A DNA stretch of 5,695 nt from Leptospira meyeri. GTDB lineage: Bacteria; Spirochaetota; Leptospiria; Leptospirales; Leptospiraceae. The position numbers and the translations under genes were made by a program. The DNA lies in assembly GCF_004368965.1 (NCBI RefSeq), contig NZ_SORO01000012.1:1-5695 (forward strand). Direction: 5' to 3'. A model generated the notes under the pieces. It was not told where the DNA came from and searched no databases. It worked only from the letters and a program-made list of their open reading frames with translations. Below are positions 1 through 5,516 of the stretch, piece by piece (position 1 is the stretch's first letter; each line of letters opens with the position of its first letter).

Positions 1-83
1 GAATTGTTTTCTTCCAAATCGTAAATCGACAACACTCTCTTAAAAAATTTGCGCGTTTTCTTCTTTTGATCAACTAATTGCAA
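1..83 (-). CDS. Possible N-terminal fragment of the next cassette gene (cut by window edge)
   Basis: Below attC1 a new cassette begins, but only about 87 bases are visible. No ATG exists on the minus strand here. One frame is open from a TTG at 83-81 to the edge and reads roughly LQLVDQKKKTRKFFKRV and on, ending in an acidic stretch (DLEENN). It also contains a possible GTG start at 35-33 preceded by AAGAGA. A second frame, from TTG at 73-71, is open too, so the frame is not certain. Either a non-ATG start is used, or the true start lies beyond the window, or the cassette's ORF was truncated at the cassette edge. No family is recognisable. Confidence 0.25.
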   Translation of the reverse strand, partial: MQLVDQKKKTRKFFKRVLSIYDLEENN

Positions 84-245
84 TTAACGAACTAGGGGAG
101 ACGACGTTGTCCGTAGCCGAGCCTACGAAGTAGGCGTTGGCGTCGGCGCGCCTTCTTGCGGAGCGAGAAGCGTGACGGAGGACAATGTGTCGCAGACCGA
201 GCAAGGCCGTAAGTGCCGCAGCGAAGCGTTTCCCCGTTGTTAGGC
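82..245 (-). repeat. attC1 (subtype A), recombination site of cassette 1
   Basis: 164-bp imperfect palindrome. The plus-strand core at 239-245 is GTTAGGC (R'' of cassette 1 read on the minus strand). The other core at 82-88 is AATTAAC, the most divergent in the window; its outer six bases belong to the next cassette. Paired segments include GGGGAGACG / CGTTTCCCC next to the cores, ACGTTGTCC (104-112) / GGACAATGT (180-188), the hairpin GCCTAC-GAA-GTAGGC (121-135) and CTTCTTGC-GGA-GCGAGAAG. It shares the arrangement of attC2, attC5 and attC6, but several stem bases are exchanged in pairs. Confidence 0.85.
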
Positions 246-1210
246 GCAGTTAGTTTTTATTTAGAATAATTAATACTTTTCTTAATTTCTGGAAATTTGA
301 ATTTATTCAAAAACTCAGATGCCCATAGTAGTGTGCCTATAATTGAAATCCCCTTCCATATTCTTTGAGTTACTTCATTTTTACTAATTCCTGAAATTAA
401 TTTCGAGAAAAATTCAATGCTAAAATTTGCATGATTACGAAGTAAAACAATTTCTGTCAAAAGACTCCACAATGTATACGTGAAAATGTAAGCGATTAAT
501 CTAGTTGTTATAGAGAAGCGTCCTACTTTTCCACCAAACAATTTGTATCCAAAATTTGTTACGTAAAATATAACAATAGTAGATATCAGTGCAATACTAG
601 TGTTTGAAGCTAGAAACGACCATAAGATAATTACTGGAATATTTATACAAACTGAACCCAAAAAACCTCTAAAGTATTTTTTATCTTCCTTATCAAATTC
701 TTCTTTTCCTTTTTCTAATTCATACTTAATTTCTAACAAACATTTATCGCAATAAGGATTACTTGTTGTTTCGTTTGTGAAATAATATAGTTGGTATTCA
801 GGATTTTTGCATTTGCAACAAAAATTATTTTCATTGATATTGTAATATTTAATTCTTCCTGTGATAAATTCAATTAAATTTATAATTCTTTCTATCGGTG
901 AGTCAAAAGTTGTATCATGAATATTAATTAATATATATTCTTTTTCAATATTTATCTCTCCTATTTTATATTTTTTTTTAACTTCACTAAATTCAGTCTT
1001 TAATCGATAGATTTTTTTCTCATCAATATCAAGATCGCTTATCAATAGGTATTTTTGTTGATATAGGCCTTCCCAAATATTAATAATATAACCGTGCTCA
1101 ATTCCTACTATACCATTGGGAGAGTATTCCCATTTTTTCTGTGTACCAATTTTTTCAAGATCCTGACTTACCATTTTGTTCCTTGTTGAAATTTAACTAA
1201 TTGCGCCTAA
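88..1210 (-). mobile_element. Cassette 1 (zinc-ribbon membrane protein + attC1)
   Basis: A 1123-bp unit from the TTAGGC half-core at its 5' end to the last G of R' in attC1. Its first 17 bases counted with the core G (GTTAGGCGCAATTAGTT, minus strand) match the plus strand at 239-255 (GTTAGGCGCAGTTAGTT) except at position 11, so the cassette ends are inverted repeats. The attC2 site into which it is inserted has a different R'' (GCATAAC), so the match is to its own attC and not to the neighbour. Confidence 0.82.
257..1174 (-). CDS. Membrane protein with N-terminal soluble domain and Cys zinc-ribbon-like motif
   Basis: This is a 305-aa protein I do not recognise. Residues 1-115 look soluble and charged. 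Residues 119-145 hold a cysteine cluster, CCKC at 119-122 and CDKC at 142-145, that could form a zinc ribbon. It is followed by a charged linker (about 150-168) and about four hydrophobic segments (roughly 172-190, 194-212, 225-246 and 274-288), predicting an inner-membrane anchor with the Cys domain on the cytoplasmic side. The ATG at 1174 is preceded five bases upstream by AAGGA, a good ribosome-binding site, and is only 30 bases from the cassette core. The stop lies 11 bases before the attC1 core. There is no visible room for a strong own promoter. Zinc binding and topology are inferred from composition; function is unknown. Confidence 0.85.
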   Translation of the reverse strand: MVSQDLEKIGTQKKWEYSPNGIVGIEHGYIINIWEGLYQQKYLLISDLDIDEKKIYRLKTEFSEVKKKYKIGEINIEKEYILINIHDTTFDSPIERIINLIEFITGRIKYYNINENNFCCKCKNPEYQLYYFTNETTSNPYCDKCLLEIKYELEKGKEEFDKEDKKYFRGFLGSVCINIPVIILWSFLASNTSIALISTIVIFYVTNFGYKLFGGKVGRFSITTRLIAYIFTYTLWSLLTEIVLLRNHANFSIEFFSKLISGISKNEVTQRIWKGISIIGTLLWASEFLNKFKFPEIKKSINYSK

Positions 1211-1366
1211 CGAACTAGGGGAGACGACGTTCCTCGTAGCTGAGCCTTCGTAGAAGGCGTTAGCGTCGGCGCGCCTTCTTGCATAGCAAGAAGCGTGACG
1301 GAGAGGAATGTGTCGTAGACCAAGCGAGGCCTCGTGCCGAAGCGCAGCGTTTCCACGCTGTTATGC
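1205..1366 (-). repeat. attC2 (subtype A), recombination site of cassette 2
   Basis: 162-bp palindromic repeat with plus-strand cores GCCTAAC (1205-1211) and GTTATGC (1360-1366), which do not match each other. The former belongs to the start of cassette 1 and the latter to cassette 2. Stems: ACGTTCCTC (1227-1235) / GAGGAATGT (1303-1311), hairpin GCCTTC-GTA-GAAGGC (1244-1258), and CTTCTTGC-ATA-GCAAGAAG, which is perfect here. The core-proximal stem GGGGAGACG / CGTTTCCAC carries one G-A mismatch, as if half-way between the paired forms seen in attC6 and attC5. Confidence 0.87.
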
Positions 1367-1393
1367 GTAGTGCCTTTTGTTGAGTGGTAGTTT

Positions 1394-2131
1394 TTAGTCT
1401 TTGTAAATAATTTTAATTTGATTTGAACTAAATTCACTATTATCTAATGAATAGTTTCTAATTTGATTATTGCATCTATTCCTATTAGATTTACATGTGA
1501 TAATACCCGAGACTAATCTGTTTCCTCGAAATTTACCTTCACTTAGATAATCTGGATTATATTGAATTCCTTCCGTAATTTGTTTGTTTACAAAAATTCC
1601 TTTTGTATACCACTCACCGAAATCAGCTGTTTCTGTTCCGGTACCATTAGTGCAGTTTCCAATACAAATATAGCCGTTTGAATTCCAAATTCCAGATATA
1701 ACAGTACCGTCTGGAAATTTCTTTTTTCCGAATGCTCCAGTCAAAGGGCTACTATCTTTCCATTCAGTTTCTATAACTGTACCAGATTTATAAGTATAAG
1801 TTCCTTTTCCGGAATACTTAGGAAAATTGAATTTATCCCAATCCCAATAACCTTCATATACATCACCTTCGCTATAACTTCTCTCGGTTCCAGGAATTTG
1901 CGGTCCGTATGTAATCTTACCGAATCCATGCGGCAAAAGCGGATCGATTTGTAAATTAAAACCCGGAGGAACTCCTAGTTGCCCTTCGTAAATATCTTTG
2001 TGTTGATTGTTTGATACAAATTTACCATTGTTATTTGGACATTCGTTATCACTAAAACATTTATAAGCCATAGATCTACATGACATAGAGAAATTTATTA
2101 TCAAGATAAAGAGAAAAAATAGAGATTTCAT
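1394..2131 (-). CDS. Exported MORN-repeat protein
   Basis: A 245-aa protein. It has a short Lys-containing N-terminus and a hydrophobic core (about 4-16), followed by either a weak lipobox-like FSMSC with Cys18 or a signal-peptidase I site after SMA at 20-22, so it is probably secreted and possibly a lipoprotein. From residue 48 it shows MORN-type motifs: YEGQLG with HGFGKITYG (48-76), YEGYW with GKGTYTYKSG (92-117), and a weaker copy around GAFGKKKFPDGTVISGIW (132-149). Cysteine pairs occur at 25/31, 156/160 and 213/220 and could form disulfides outside the cytoplasm. MORN repeats are generally scaffold or lipid-contact modules; no enzymatic domain is visible. ATG 2131 has AAGGA five bases upstream. 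The stop lies 27 bases before the attC2 core. The partner and precise role are unknown. Confidence 0.87.
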   Translation of the reverse strand: MKSLFFLFILIINFSMSCRSMAYKCFSDNECPNNNGKFVSNNQHKDIYEGQLGVPPGFNLQIDPLLPHGFGKITYGPQIPGTERSYSEGDVYEGYWDWDKFNFPKYSGKGTYTYKSGTVIETEWKDSSPLTGAFGKKKFPDGTVISGIWNSNGYICIGNCTNGTGTETADFGEWYTKGIFVNKQITEGIQYNPDYLSEGKFRGNRLVSGIITCKSNRNRCNNQIRNYSLDNSEFSSNQIKIIYKD

Positions 2132-2149
2132 TTGCTTCCTTTTGTGGAC

Positions 2150-2161
2150 TAACGTACGTTA
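2150..2161. promoter_or_regulatory. 12-bp perfect palindrome in the cassette 2 leader
   Basis: TAACGTACGTTA reads identically on both strands and sits 18 bases upstream of the ATG at 2131, between the cassette core and the ribosome-binding site. It could be an operator, a small hairpin in the leader mRNA, or a decayed core-like site, since it contains TAAC and GTTA. I see no convincing -35/-10 pair beside it. Function is a guess; the palindrome itself is certain. Confidence 0.3.
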
Positions 2162-2200
2162 TTTTTTATTTGTGTCTAGTAAAAATTATTTCGGCATTAC

Positions 2201-2365
2201 GCATAACGAACTAGACTAACCGACGTAGGCTGACCCTGAGTCCCGGTAACGGGACGTTAGGGACTGGAACGACACTTGCGAATGCAAGGGGAGTGCCAGA
2301 AGCCTATGTGGCGCAGCCCAAGCAAGGGCGTAGTCCCGAAGCGAAGCGGTTAGTTGCTGTTATAC
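2201..2365 (-). repeat. attC3 (subtype B), recombination site of cassette 3
   Basis: 165-bp repeat with plus-strand cores GCATAAC (2201-2207) and GTTATAC (2359-2365). It keeps the outer GAACTAG and GCTGTTAT sequences of subtype A, but the inside differs. Stems are CTAACCG / CGGTTAG, ACGTAGGCT / AGCCTATGT, hairpin GTCCCG-GTAA-CGGGAC, an arm starting CACTTGC-GAAT-GCAAG, and GCCC-AAGCAA-GGGC. Together they predict a branched, cloverleaf-like fold. Confidence 0.86.
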
Positions 2366-3107
2366 GCAGTAAACCATGTTTAAAATGCTTCTTCTAAAAT
2401 TTCTGAATTTATCTCAATATCATTTTGTACAAATCCGAAAAATCCACTAATTAACAAAATTGGCGCAAGTTGATAATTCTGAAATGCTTTTGCTAGACCA
2501 GCAGAAACTCCAACATACGTTAGGGCAAAAGTTTTAGTTGTATTGAAATCTTTTTTTCCATTAGAAGAGAAATTAATCGAATATTTTTTGTTTAGAATAT
2601 TTAAATCATTGCAGAAATTATAAAATTTAGATGATTTAAGTTTCCTTGTGCTATAAAATTCTTTTGAGTTACATTTTTCATTTGTATTAATTTCTTTAAT
2701 TCGTTTCTCGTTTAGTCCAAAATAGATAGTATGAATCCCGCTATAATTTGCATAGAAGGGAATTGTTTTGGAAACTTTAACTTCTATTGATCCTACATAG
2801 ATCCCGCTTGGGATTTCAATTTTAAGATTGTTGACATTAACTTTTTCTTTAAATTTAAATTTTGATCCAAATTTAAAAGAATCCAAGAATGTATATTCAA
2901 TTAATTGGAAATCGATTTCAATTTCCTTTTCTAATTCTGGGAAATTTATAAAATTAATTTCGATTTTTTGATTTTTATTGGGGATTGTATCAAAATCAGT
3001 TTTAGAGTTAGTAATATCATTGGAAGTCATGCAAGAAATTAAGACAAAGAGAATTGAAGATTTAAGAATTTTCATTTAATAAATGTATTTTGGTTTATTG
3101 CGTATAA
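2207..3107 (-). mobile_element. Cassette 3 (lipoprotein + attC3)
   Basis: A 901-bp unit. Its 5' end GTTATACGCAATAAACCA (minus strand, with core G) equals the plus strand at 2359-2376, GTTATACGCAGTAAACCA, except at position 11. The TTATAC variant occurs only at the two ends of this cassette; both flanking cassettes have TTATGC. This is the clearest case of an end matching its own attC rather than the neighbouring one. Confidence 0.84.
2380..3075 (-). CDS. Predicted lipoprotein, family unknown
   Basis: A 231-aa protein. Residues 1-15 (MKILKSSILFVLISC) form a compact lipoprotein signal with two lysines, a hydrophobic run and lipobox L12-I-S-C15, so the mature protein should be lipid-anchored at Cys15 in the envelope. 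A Ser/Thr/Asn/Asp-rich linker (16-36) follows. The middle of the protein is rich in alternating Ile/Lys/Glu/Phe, suggesting beta structure (about 38-122), with two further cysteines at 135 and 155. A hydrophobic Gly-containing stretch at about 184-215 may be membrane-associated. No domain is recognised. The start is fixed by the signal peptide, yet no Shine-Dalgarno sequence is visible in the 26-base leader. The stop is 14 bases from the attC3 core. Confidence 0.83.
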   Translation of the reverse strand: MKILKSSILFVLISCMTSNDITNSKTDFDTIPNKNQKIEINFINFPELEKEIEIDFQLIEYTFLDSFKFGSKFKFKEKVNVNNLKIEIPSGIYVGSIEVKVSKTIPFYANYSGIHTIYFGLNEKRIKEINTNEKCNSKEFYSTRKLKSSKFYNFCNDLNILNKKYSINFSSNGKKDFNTTKTFALTYVGVSAGLAKAFQNYQLAPILLISGFFGFVQNDIEINSEILEEAF

Positions 3108-3265
3108 CGAACTAGACTAACCGACGTAGGCTGGCCCTGAGTCCCGAACGGGACGTTAGGGACTGGCCACGACACTTGCGTAGACAAGGGGAGTGCCAGA
3201 AGCCTATGTGGCGCAGCCCAAGCGAGGGCGAAGTCCCGAAGCGAAGCGGTTAGTCGCTGTTATGC
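3102..3265 (-). repeat. attC4 (subtype B), recombination site of cassette 4
   Basis: 164-bp repeat with plus-strand cores GTATAAC (3102-3108, from the start of cassette 3) and GTTATGC (3259-3265, cassette 4). It is close to attC3 throughout; differences are concentrated in loops and paired positions, for example hairpin GTCCC-GAAC-GGGAC, shortened by two bases in the loop. It also has GCCC-AAGCGA-GGGC and the CTAACCG / CGGTTAG and ACGTAGGCT / AGCCTATGT stems. The stop codon of the cassette 4 gene lies inside its core. Confidence 0.86.
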
Positions 3266-4218
3266 GCTGGACTTTTTGTATTCAATTTCTATCTTTTTTA
3301 TGTATCTACTTAATTTAAATGGCATATAATTTTCTTTTAACATTTTTTCCCTTTGGTTTACTTTTAAGGAATTTGCTAAAGAAATATCATTTACTGCAGC
3401 GTATTTTAAAAATCGTTTTTCCTCTTCCGTAAATTCATTTATTGCAGGGCTAAATTGGCAGTTTCCAATTATTTCTAATTTCATTTTATTGAAATGTGAC
3501 TTGCTACATACGCCAGCGCGTTTAAGAAGCCATTTTTCTTCTGATATTAAATTTTCCACAGATATATTGTTTCCTGAGTCGAAGGACTCAGCATATACTA
3601 TTACCCAATAAGAAGCTATATAATCAAAAACTAAATTACTTGAAATTATTATAGCATAGCTAAATTCTTTTGTTTCATTTAGATTTGGGTATTTCGTGAT
3701 TAATTTATTTGAAAAATAAGGATTTAATGCTGTTCCATCTTTTAATACTGGAAATTTTATAATATCACCTTGCTTAAAAATTAGTTCATCAGGTTTTTTT
3801 AATAATTTTCTGGTTTTCGAAGGATTTTTGCTAGAAAGAGATTCTTTGAGCTTTTTGAGAACTTTATCTCTAGCTTTCAGTGAAATATTATCCATTCCTA
3901 ATTCTTTGTTTCTGTTTAAATCTTTTCCAAGATCAATTATTTCTATAGCTTTTTGGAAAATAAGATTATTTGCTATTCCATATTTATTAAATTGATCAGA
4001 TAAAACTAACCAAAAAATATAATGGTCTTCATCGTTTTCGTTTGAAATAGTATCTTTGAATTCTTCTGAAATTATGTTATAGATTTCTTCATCTTTGAAA
4101 GGTAATTTTATGATACTTTTTATTGTAGTTTCGAAGTCTTTACTGCTATCGCTTGAATAGAGACCAGTTCCCCATGTTCCCATTGTATTTCCTTAAATTT
4201 TAAAAGTCTTGCGCATAA
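3108..4218 (-). mobile_element. Cassette 4 (MGTWG-family protein + attC4)
   Basis: A 1111-bp unit. The 5' end with core G, GTTATGCGCAAGACTTTT on the minus strand, matches the plus strand at 3259-3276 (GTTATGCGCTGGACTTTT) except at positions 10 and 11. The cassette-specific tail GACTTTT is found at both of its ends and at no other cassette end in the window. Confidence 0.82.
3260..4183 (-). CDS. MGTWG-type protein, DUF4259-like N-terminus with possible SH3-like segment
   Basis: A 307-aa soluble protein. The N-terminus MGTWGTGLYSSDSSKDF is the hallmark of a family whose members begin MGTWG(T/S)G and continue with a Ser/Asn-Asp motif; I recall these as DUF4259 or close relatives, without a known activity. 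Residues 20-115 look alpha-helical, with FWLVLSDQFNKYGI at 57-70. A basic segment (about 119-131) leads to FKQGDIIKFPVLKDG (136-150), which resembles a small beta-barrel. The last 90 residues are charged and helical. ATG 4183 has AAGGA six bases upstream. The TAA stop lies within the GCATAAC core of attC4, so the last codons are part of the site. Family assignment is from memory of the motif; function is unknown. Confidence 0.85.
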   Translation of the reverse strand: MGTWGTGLYSSDSSKDFETTIKSIIKLPFKDEEIYNIISEEFKDTISNENDEDHYIFWLVLSDQFNKYGIANNLIFQKAIEIIDLGKDLNRNKELGMDNISLKARDKVLKKLKESLSSKNPSKTRKLLKKPDELIFKQGDIIKFPVLKDGTALNPYFSNKLITKYPNLNETKEFSYAIIISSNLVFDYIASYWVIVYAESFDSGNNISVENLISEEKWLLKRAGVCSKSHFNKMKLEIIGNCQFSPAINEFTEEEKRFLKYAAVNDISLANSLKVNQREKMLKENYMPFKLSRYIKKIEIEYKKSSA

Positions 4219-4377
4219 CGAACTAGTGGAGACGACGTTTCTCGTAGCTGAGCCTACGTAGTAGGCGTTAGCGTCGGCGCGCTTTTTGCGAGAGCAATAA
4301 AGCGTGACGGAGAGAAATGTGCCGCAGGCCAAGCGAGGCCGTAAGTGCCGAAGCGCAGCGTTTCCACGCTGTTATGC
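4213..4377 (-). repeat. attC5 (subtype A), recombination site of cassette 5
   Basis: 165-bp repeat whose plus-strand cores GCATAAC (4213-4219) and GTTATGC (4371-4377) are exactly complementary. Stems show paired exchanges against the other A copies: GTGGAGACG (4226-4234) / CGTTTCCAC (4359-4367), ACGTTTCTC (4235-4243) / GAGAAATGT (4312-4320), hairpin GCCTAC-GTA-GTAGGC (4252-4266), an arm GCTTTTTGC / GCAATAAAGC with a one-base bulge, and GGCC-AAGCGA-GGCC. Confidence 0.88.
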
Positions 4378-5516
4378 GCAGTAGGCTAGTTCTTTTGTTC
4401 CAAAGTTAGTATATATTCTTTGATTACTGTTCCTTCTTTATCGGTAAAAACGAATTTGGCAAATTTTTCTTTTGAAGTAGATTCGTTTGTTGGAAAATAT
4501 GCGCTCCTTAAAACATATTCAATAAATTCATCAATTAAAAATACATTTGATTTTAAATTAAGCCAACTTTTGATAAATTTAGCTTTTTTGTATAAGCGAA
4601 TATCGGCTGTAATAAAAAATTGACAACTTAATCCATATGTAAGGTGGATATTGTCATTAGTTATACTTCCGAAGGCAGTCGGACTTTTTACATCTTCTGA
4701 TACGAGTCCAATTAATTCAGCTAAAGAAGTTAACTTTAAAACCCAGCGGTTTAATTTTGATAAAAATGTAATGTTGTCTTGTTTATGGAAATCAAAAAAG
4801 TCTTGATAGTTTTTAAATTGAATTTGAAAAAATGAGGTGTTTATAGCTTCGTTTGCCATTTCCTTTACATCCATCATCTTTTTTTCTTTTGAAAGTTGAT
4901 GAACATTTGGATAAGAAATCTTAATGCCAGCTATTTCTTTGAATTCATTTCTCATTGCTTTATTGATTCGAATAATTTCCAAGCCGTTATTGAAATCGCT
5001 CAGAGCGTCGGCTAATCTATTTATTAATTCTTGGTGTTTTTTGTTTGGTACGAATATAGATGCTACTTTGATGGCTCCCTGTAGCATCAAATTTAGAGGT
5101 TTAAGTATAAAATCAAAAGAATTTGAAGGCTTAATTTGCTCTATGCAGTATTCAAAATCAGCTTGCATGTTTGTTATTTGATAAATTTTCAGAGTAAAGT
5201 TATCTGATCTATCTTCTTGAATTCTGATTCCTTTGGTGAAACGGAATAAATTTTCTAAATCTTTTGCCTTATAATTTGAAGGACCTTGATTGATATCTAA
5301 GTAGTGTGCATGGCTATATGGTATTTGATAATAAGTGAAGTCGATGAAAGTCTCTATAACAGTGCCAAGGCATTGAATTGACGCTTTTAAATCTTTGTCC
5401 AATGAGTCTGGCTTGAATAGGTAATTGATAATATTGGAATCGAAATAAATTAGGTTTTCTGCAATATTAAATTCTTCTTCTGTAATAGTCATATAATTTT
5501 AGCCTATTGCGCATAA
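4219..5516 (-). mobile_element. Cassette 5 (PIN-like protein + attC5)
   Basis: A 1298-bp unit, the largest here. Its 5' end with core G, GTTATGCGCAATAGGCTA, equals the plus strand at 4371-4388 (GTTATGCGCAGTAGGCTA) except at position 11. The inverted repeat takes in the TAG stop codon at one end and comes within a few bases of the ATG at the other. Confidence 0.84.
4386..5492 (-). CDS. PIN-like domain protein, putative nuclease
   Basis: A 368-aa protein. The N-terminus has IYFDSNIINYL (15-25), matching the first PIN beta-strand with catalytic Asp18. IPYSHAHYLDI (57-67) corresponds to the (V/I)PYS-x-x-H-x-x-E/D motif of larger PIN-like proteins, giving Asp66 as a second acidic position. Near the end, NDNIHLTYGLSCQFFITADIRLYKKA (279-304) provides Asp280 and Asp297, the usual closing part of the fold (D-x-x-H ... 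F-I-T-x-D-x-R-L). A long helical insert (about 75-265) separates the halves. PIN folds usually form metal-dependent RNases; activity here is inferred. No antitoxin-like partner ORF is in the cassette. ATG 5492 is the first in-frame start after a TAA about 10 bases upstream and has no clear Shine-Dalgarno. The stop is 8 bases from the attC5 core. Confidence 0.85.
   Translation of the reverse strand: MTITEEEFNIAENLIYFDSNIINYLFKPDSLDKDLKASIQCLGTVIETFIDFTYYQIPYSHAHYLDINQGPSNYKAKDLENLFRFTKGIRIQEDRSDNFTLKIYQITNMQADFEYCIEQIKPSNSFDFILKPLNLMLQGAIKVASIFVPNKKHQELINRLADALSDFNNGLEIIRINKAMRNEFKEIAGIKISYPNVHQLSKEKKMMDVKEMANEAINTSFFQIQFKNYQDFFDFHKQDNITFLSKLNRWVLKLTSLAELIGLVSEDVKSPTAFGSITNDNIHLTYGLSCQFFITADIRLYKKAKFIKSWLNLKSNVFLIDEFIEYVLRSAYFPTNESTSKEKFAKFVFTDKEGTVIKEYILTLEQKN

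Larger units (their letters stand above)
1211..2206 (-). mobile_element. Cassette 2 (MORN-repeat protein + attC2)
   Basis: A 996-bp unit. Its 5' end with the core G reads GTTATGCGTAATGCC on the minus strand and matches the plus strand at 1360-1374 (GTTATGCGTAGTGCC) except at position 11. Both ends carry the unusual GCGTA in place of GCGCA, which ties them together as one cassette. It has the longest 5' leader of the five, 69 bases between core and ATG. Confidence 0.82.
88..5516 (-). mobile_element. Integron-type gene-cassette array (five complete cassettes)
   Basis: Five ORFs with no evident functional relation, all on the minus strand, alternate regularly with GC-rich palindromic repeats of nearly constant size. 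Each repeat is bounded by inverted core sites of the integron RYYYAAC / GTTRRRY type. In the reading direction the downstream core is preceded by C (CGTTATGC) and the upstream core is followed by A (TAACA), as in known attC sites, which agrees with the gene orientation. Cassette edges are placed at G^TT in the R' core and give units of 1298, 1111, 901, 996 and 1123 bp from high to low coordinates. No integrase, attI or obvious array promoter is in view. Array membership is well supported by structure; host and integrase are unknown. Confidence 0.88.

Noticed and set aside
1207..1437. 76-aa minus-strand ORF running from the end of the MORN gene through attC2
   Set aside because: Most of it is translation of the structured repeat, it overlaps the real gene in another frame, and a similar reading appears in attC5 only because the repeats share sequence.
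2201..2365. tRNA or other known RNA gene suggested by the cloverleaf-like fold of the GC-rich repeats
   Set aside because: Length, lack of CCA/T-loop features and the core-site ends fit attC sites; six copies flank unrelated ORFs.
257..4183. Operon encoding one multi-protein envelope system (membrane protein, MORN protein, lipoprotein)
   Set aside because: Each gene sits in its own recombination unit with separate ends, so neighbourhood says little about joint function.
4120..4332. 70-aa minus-strand ORF across attC5 and the start of the MGTWG gene
   Set aside because: It reads through the attC5 palindrome and overlaps the well-supported gene out of frame; the protein looks like repeat translation.
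4420..4623. 67-aa plus-strand ORF inside the PIN-like gene
   Set aside because: Antisense shadow of the 368-aa gene, which has clear motifs at Asp280-Asp297 in the same region.
4924..5181. 85-aa plus-strand ORF inside the PIN-like gene
   Set aside because: Antisense shadow; no independent start signal or family resemblance.
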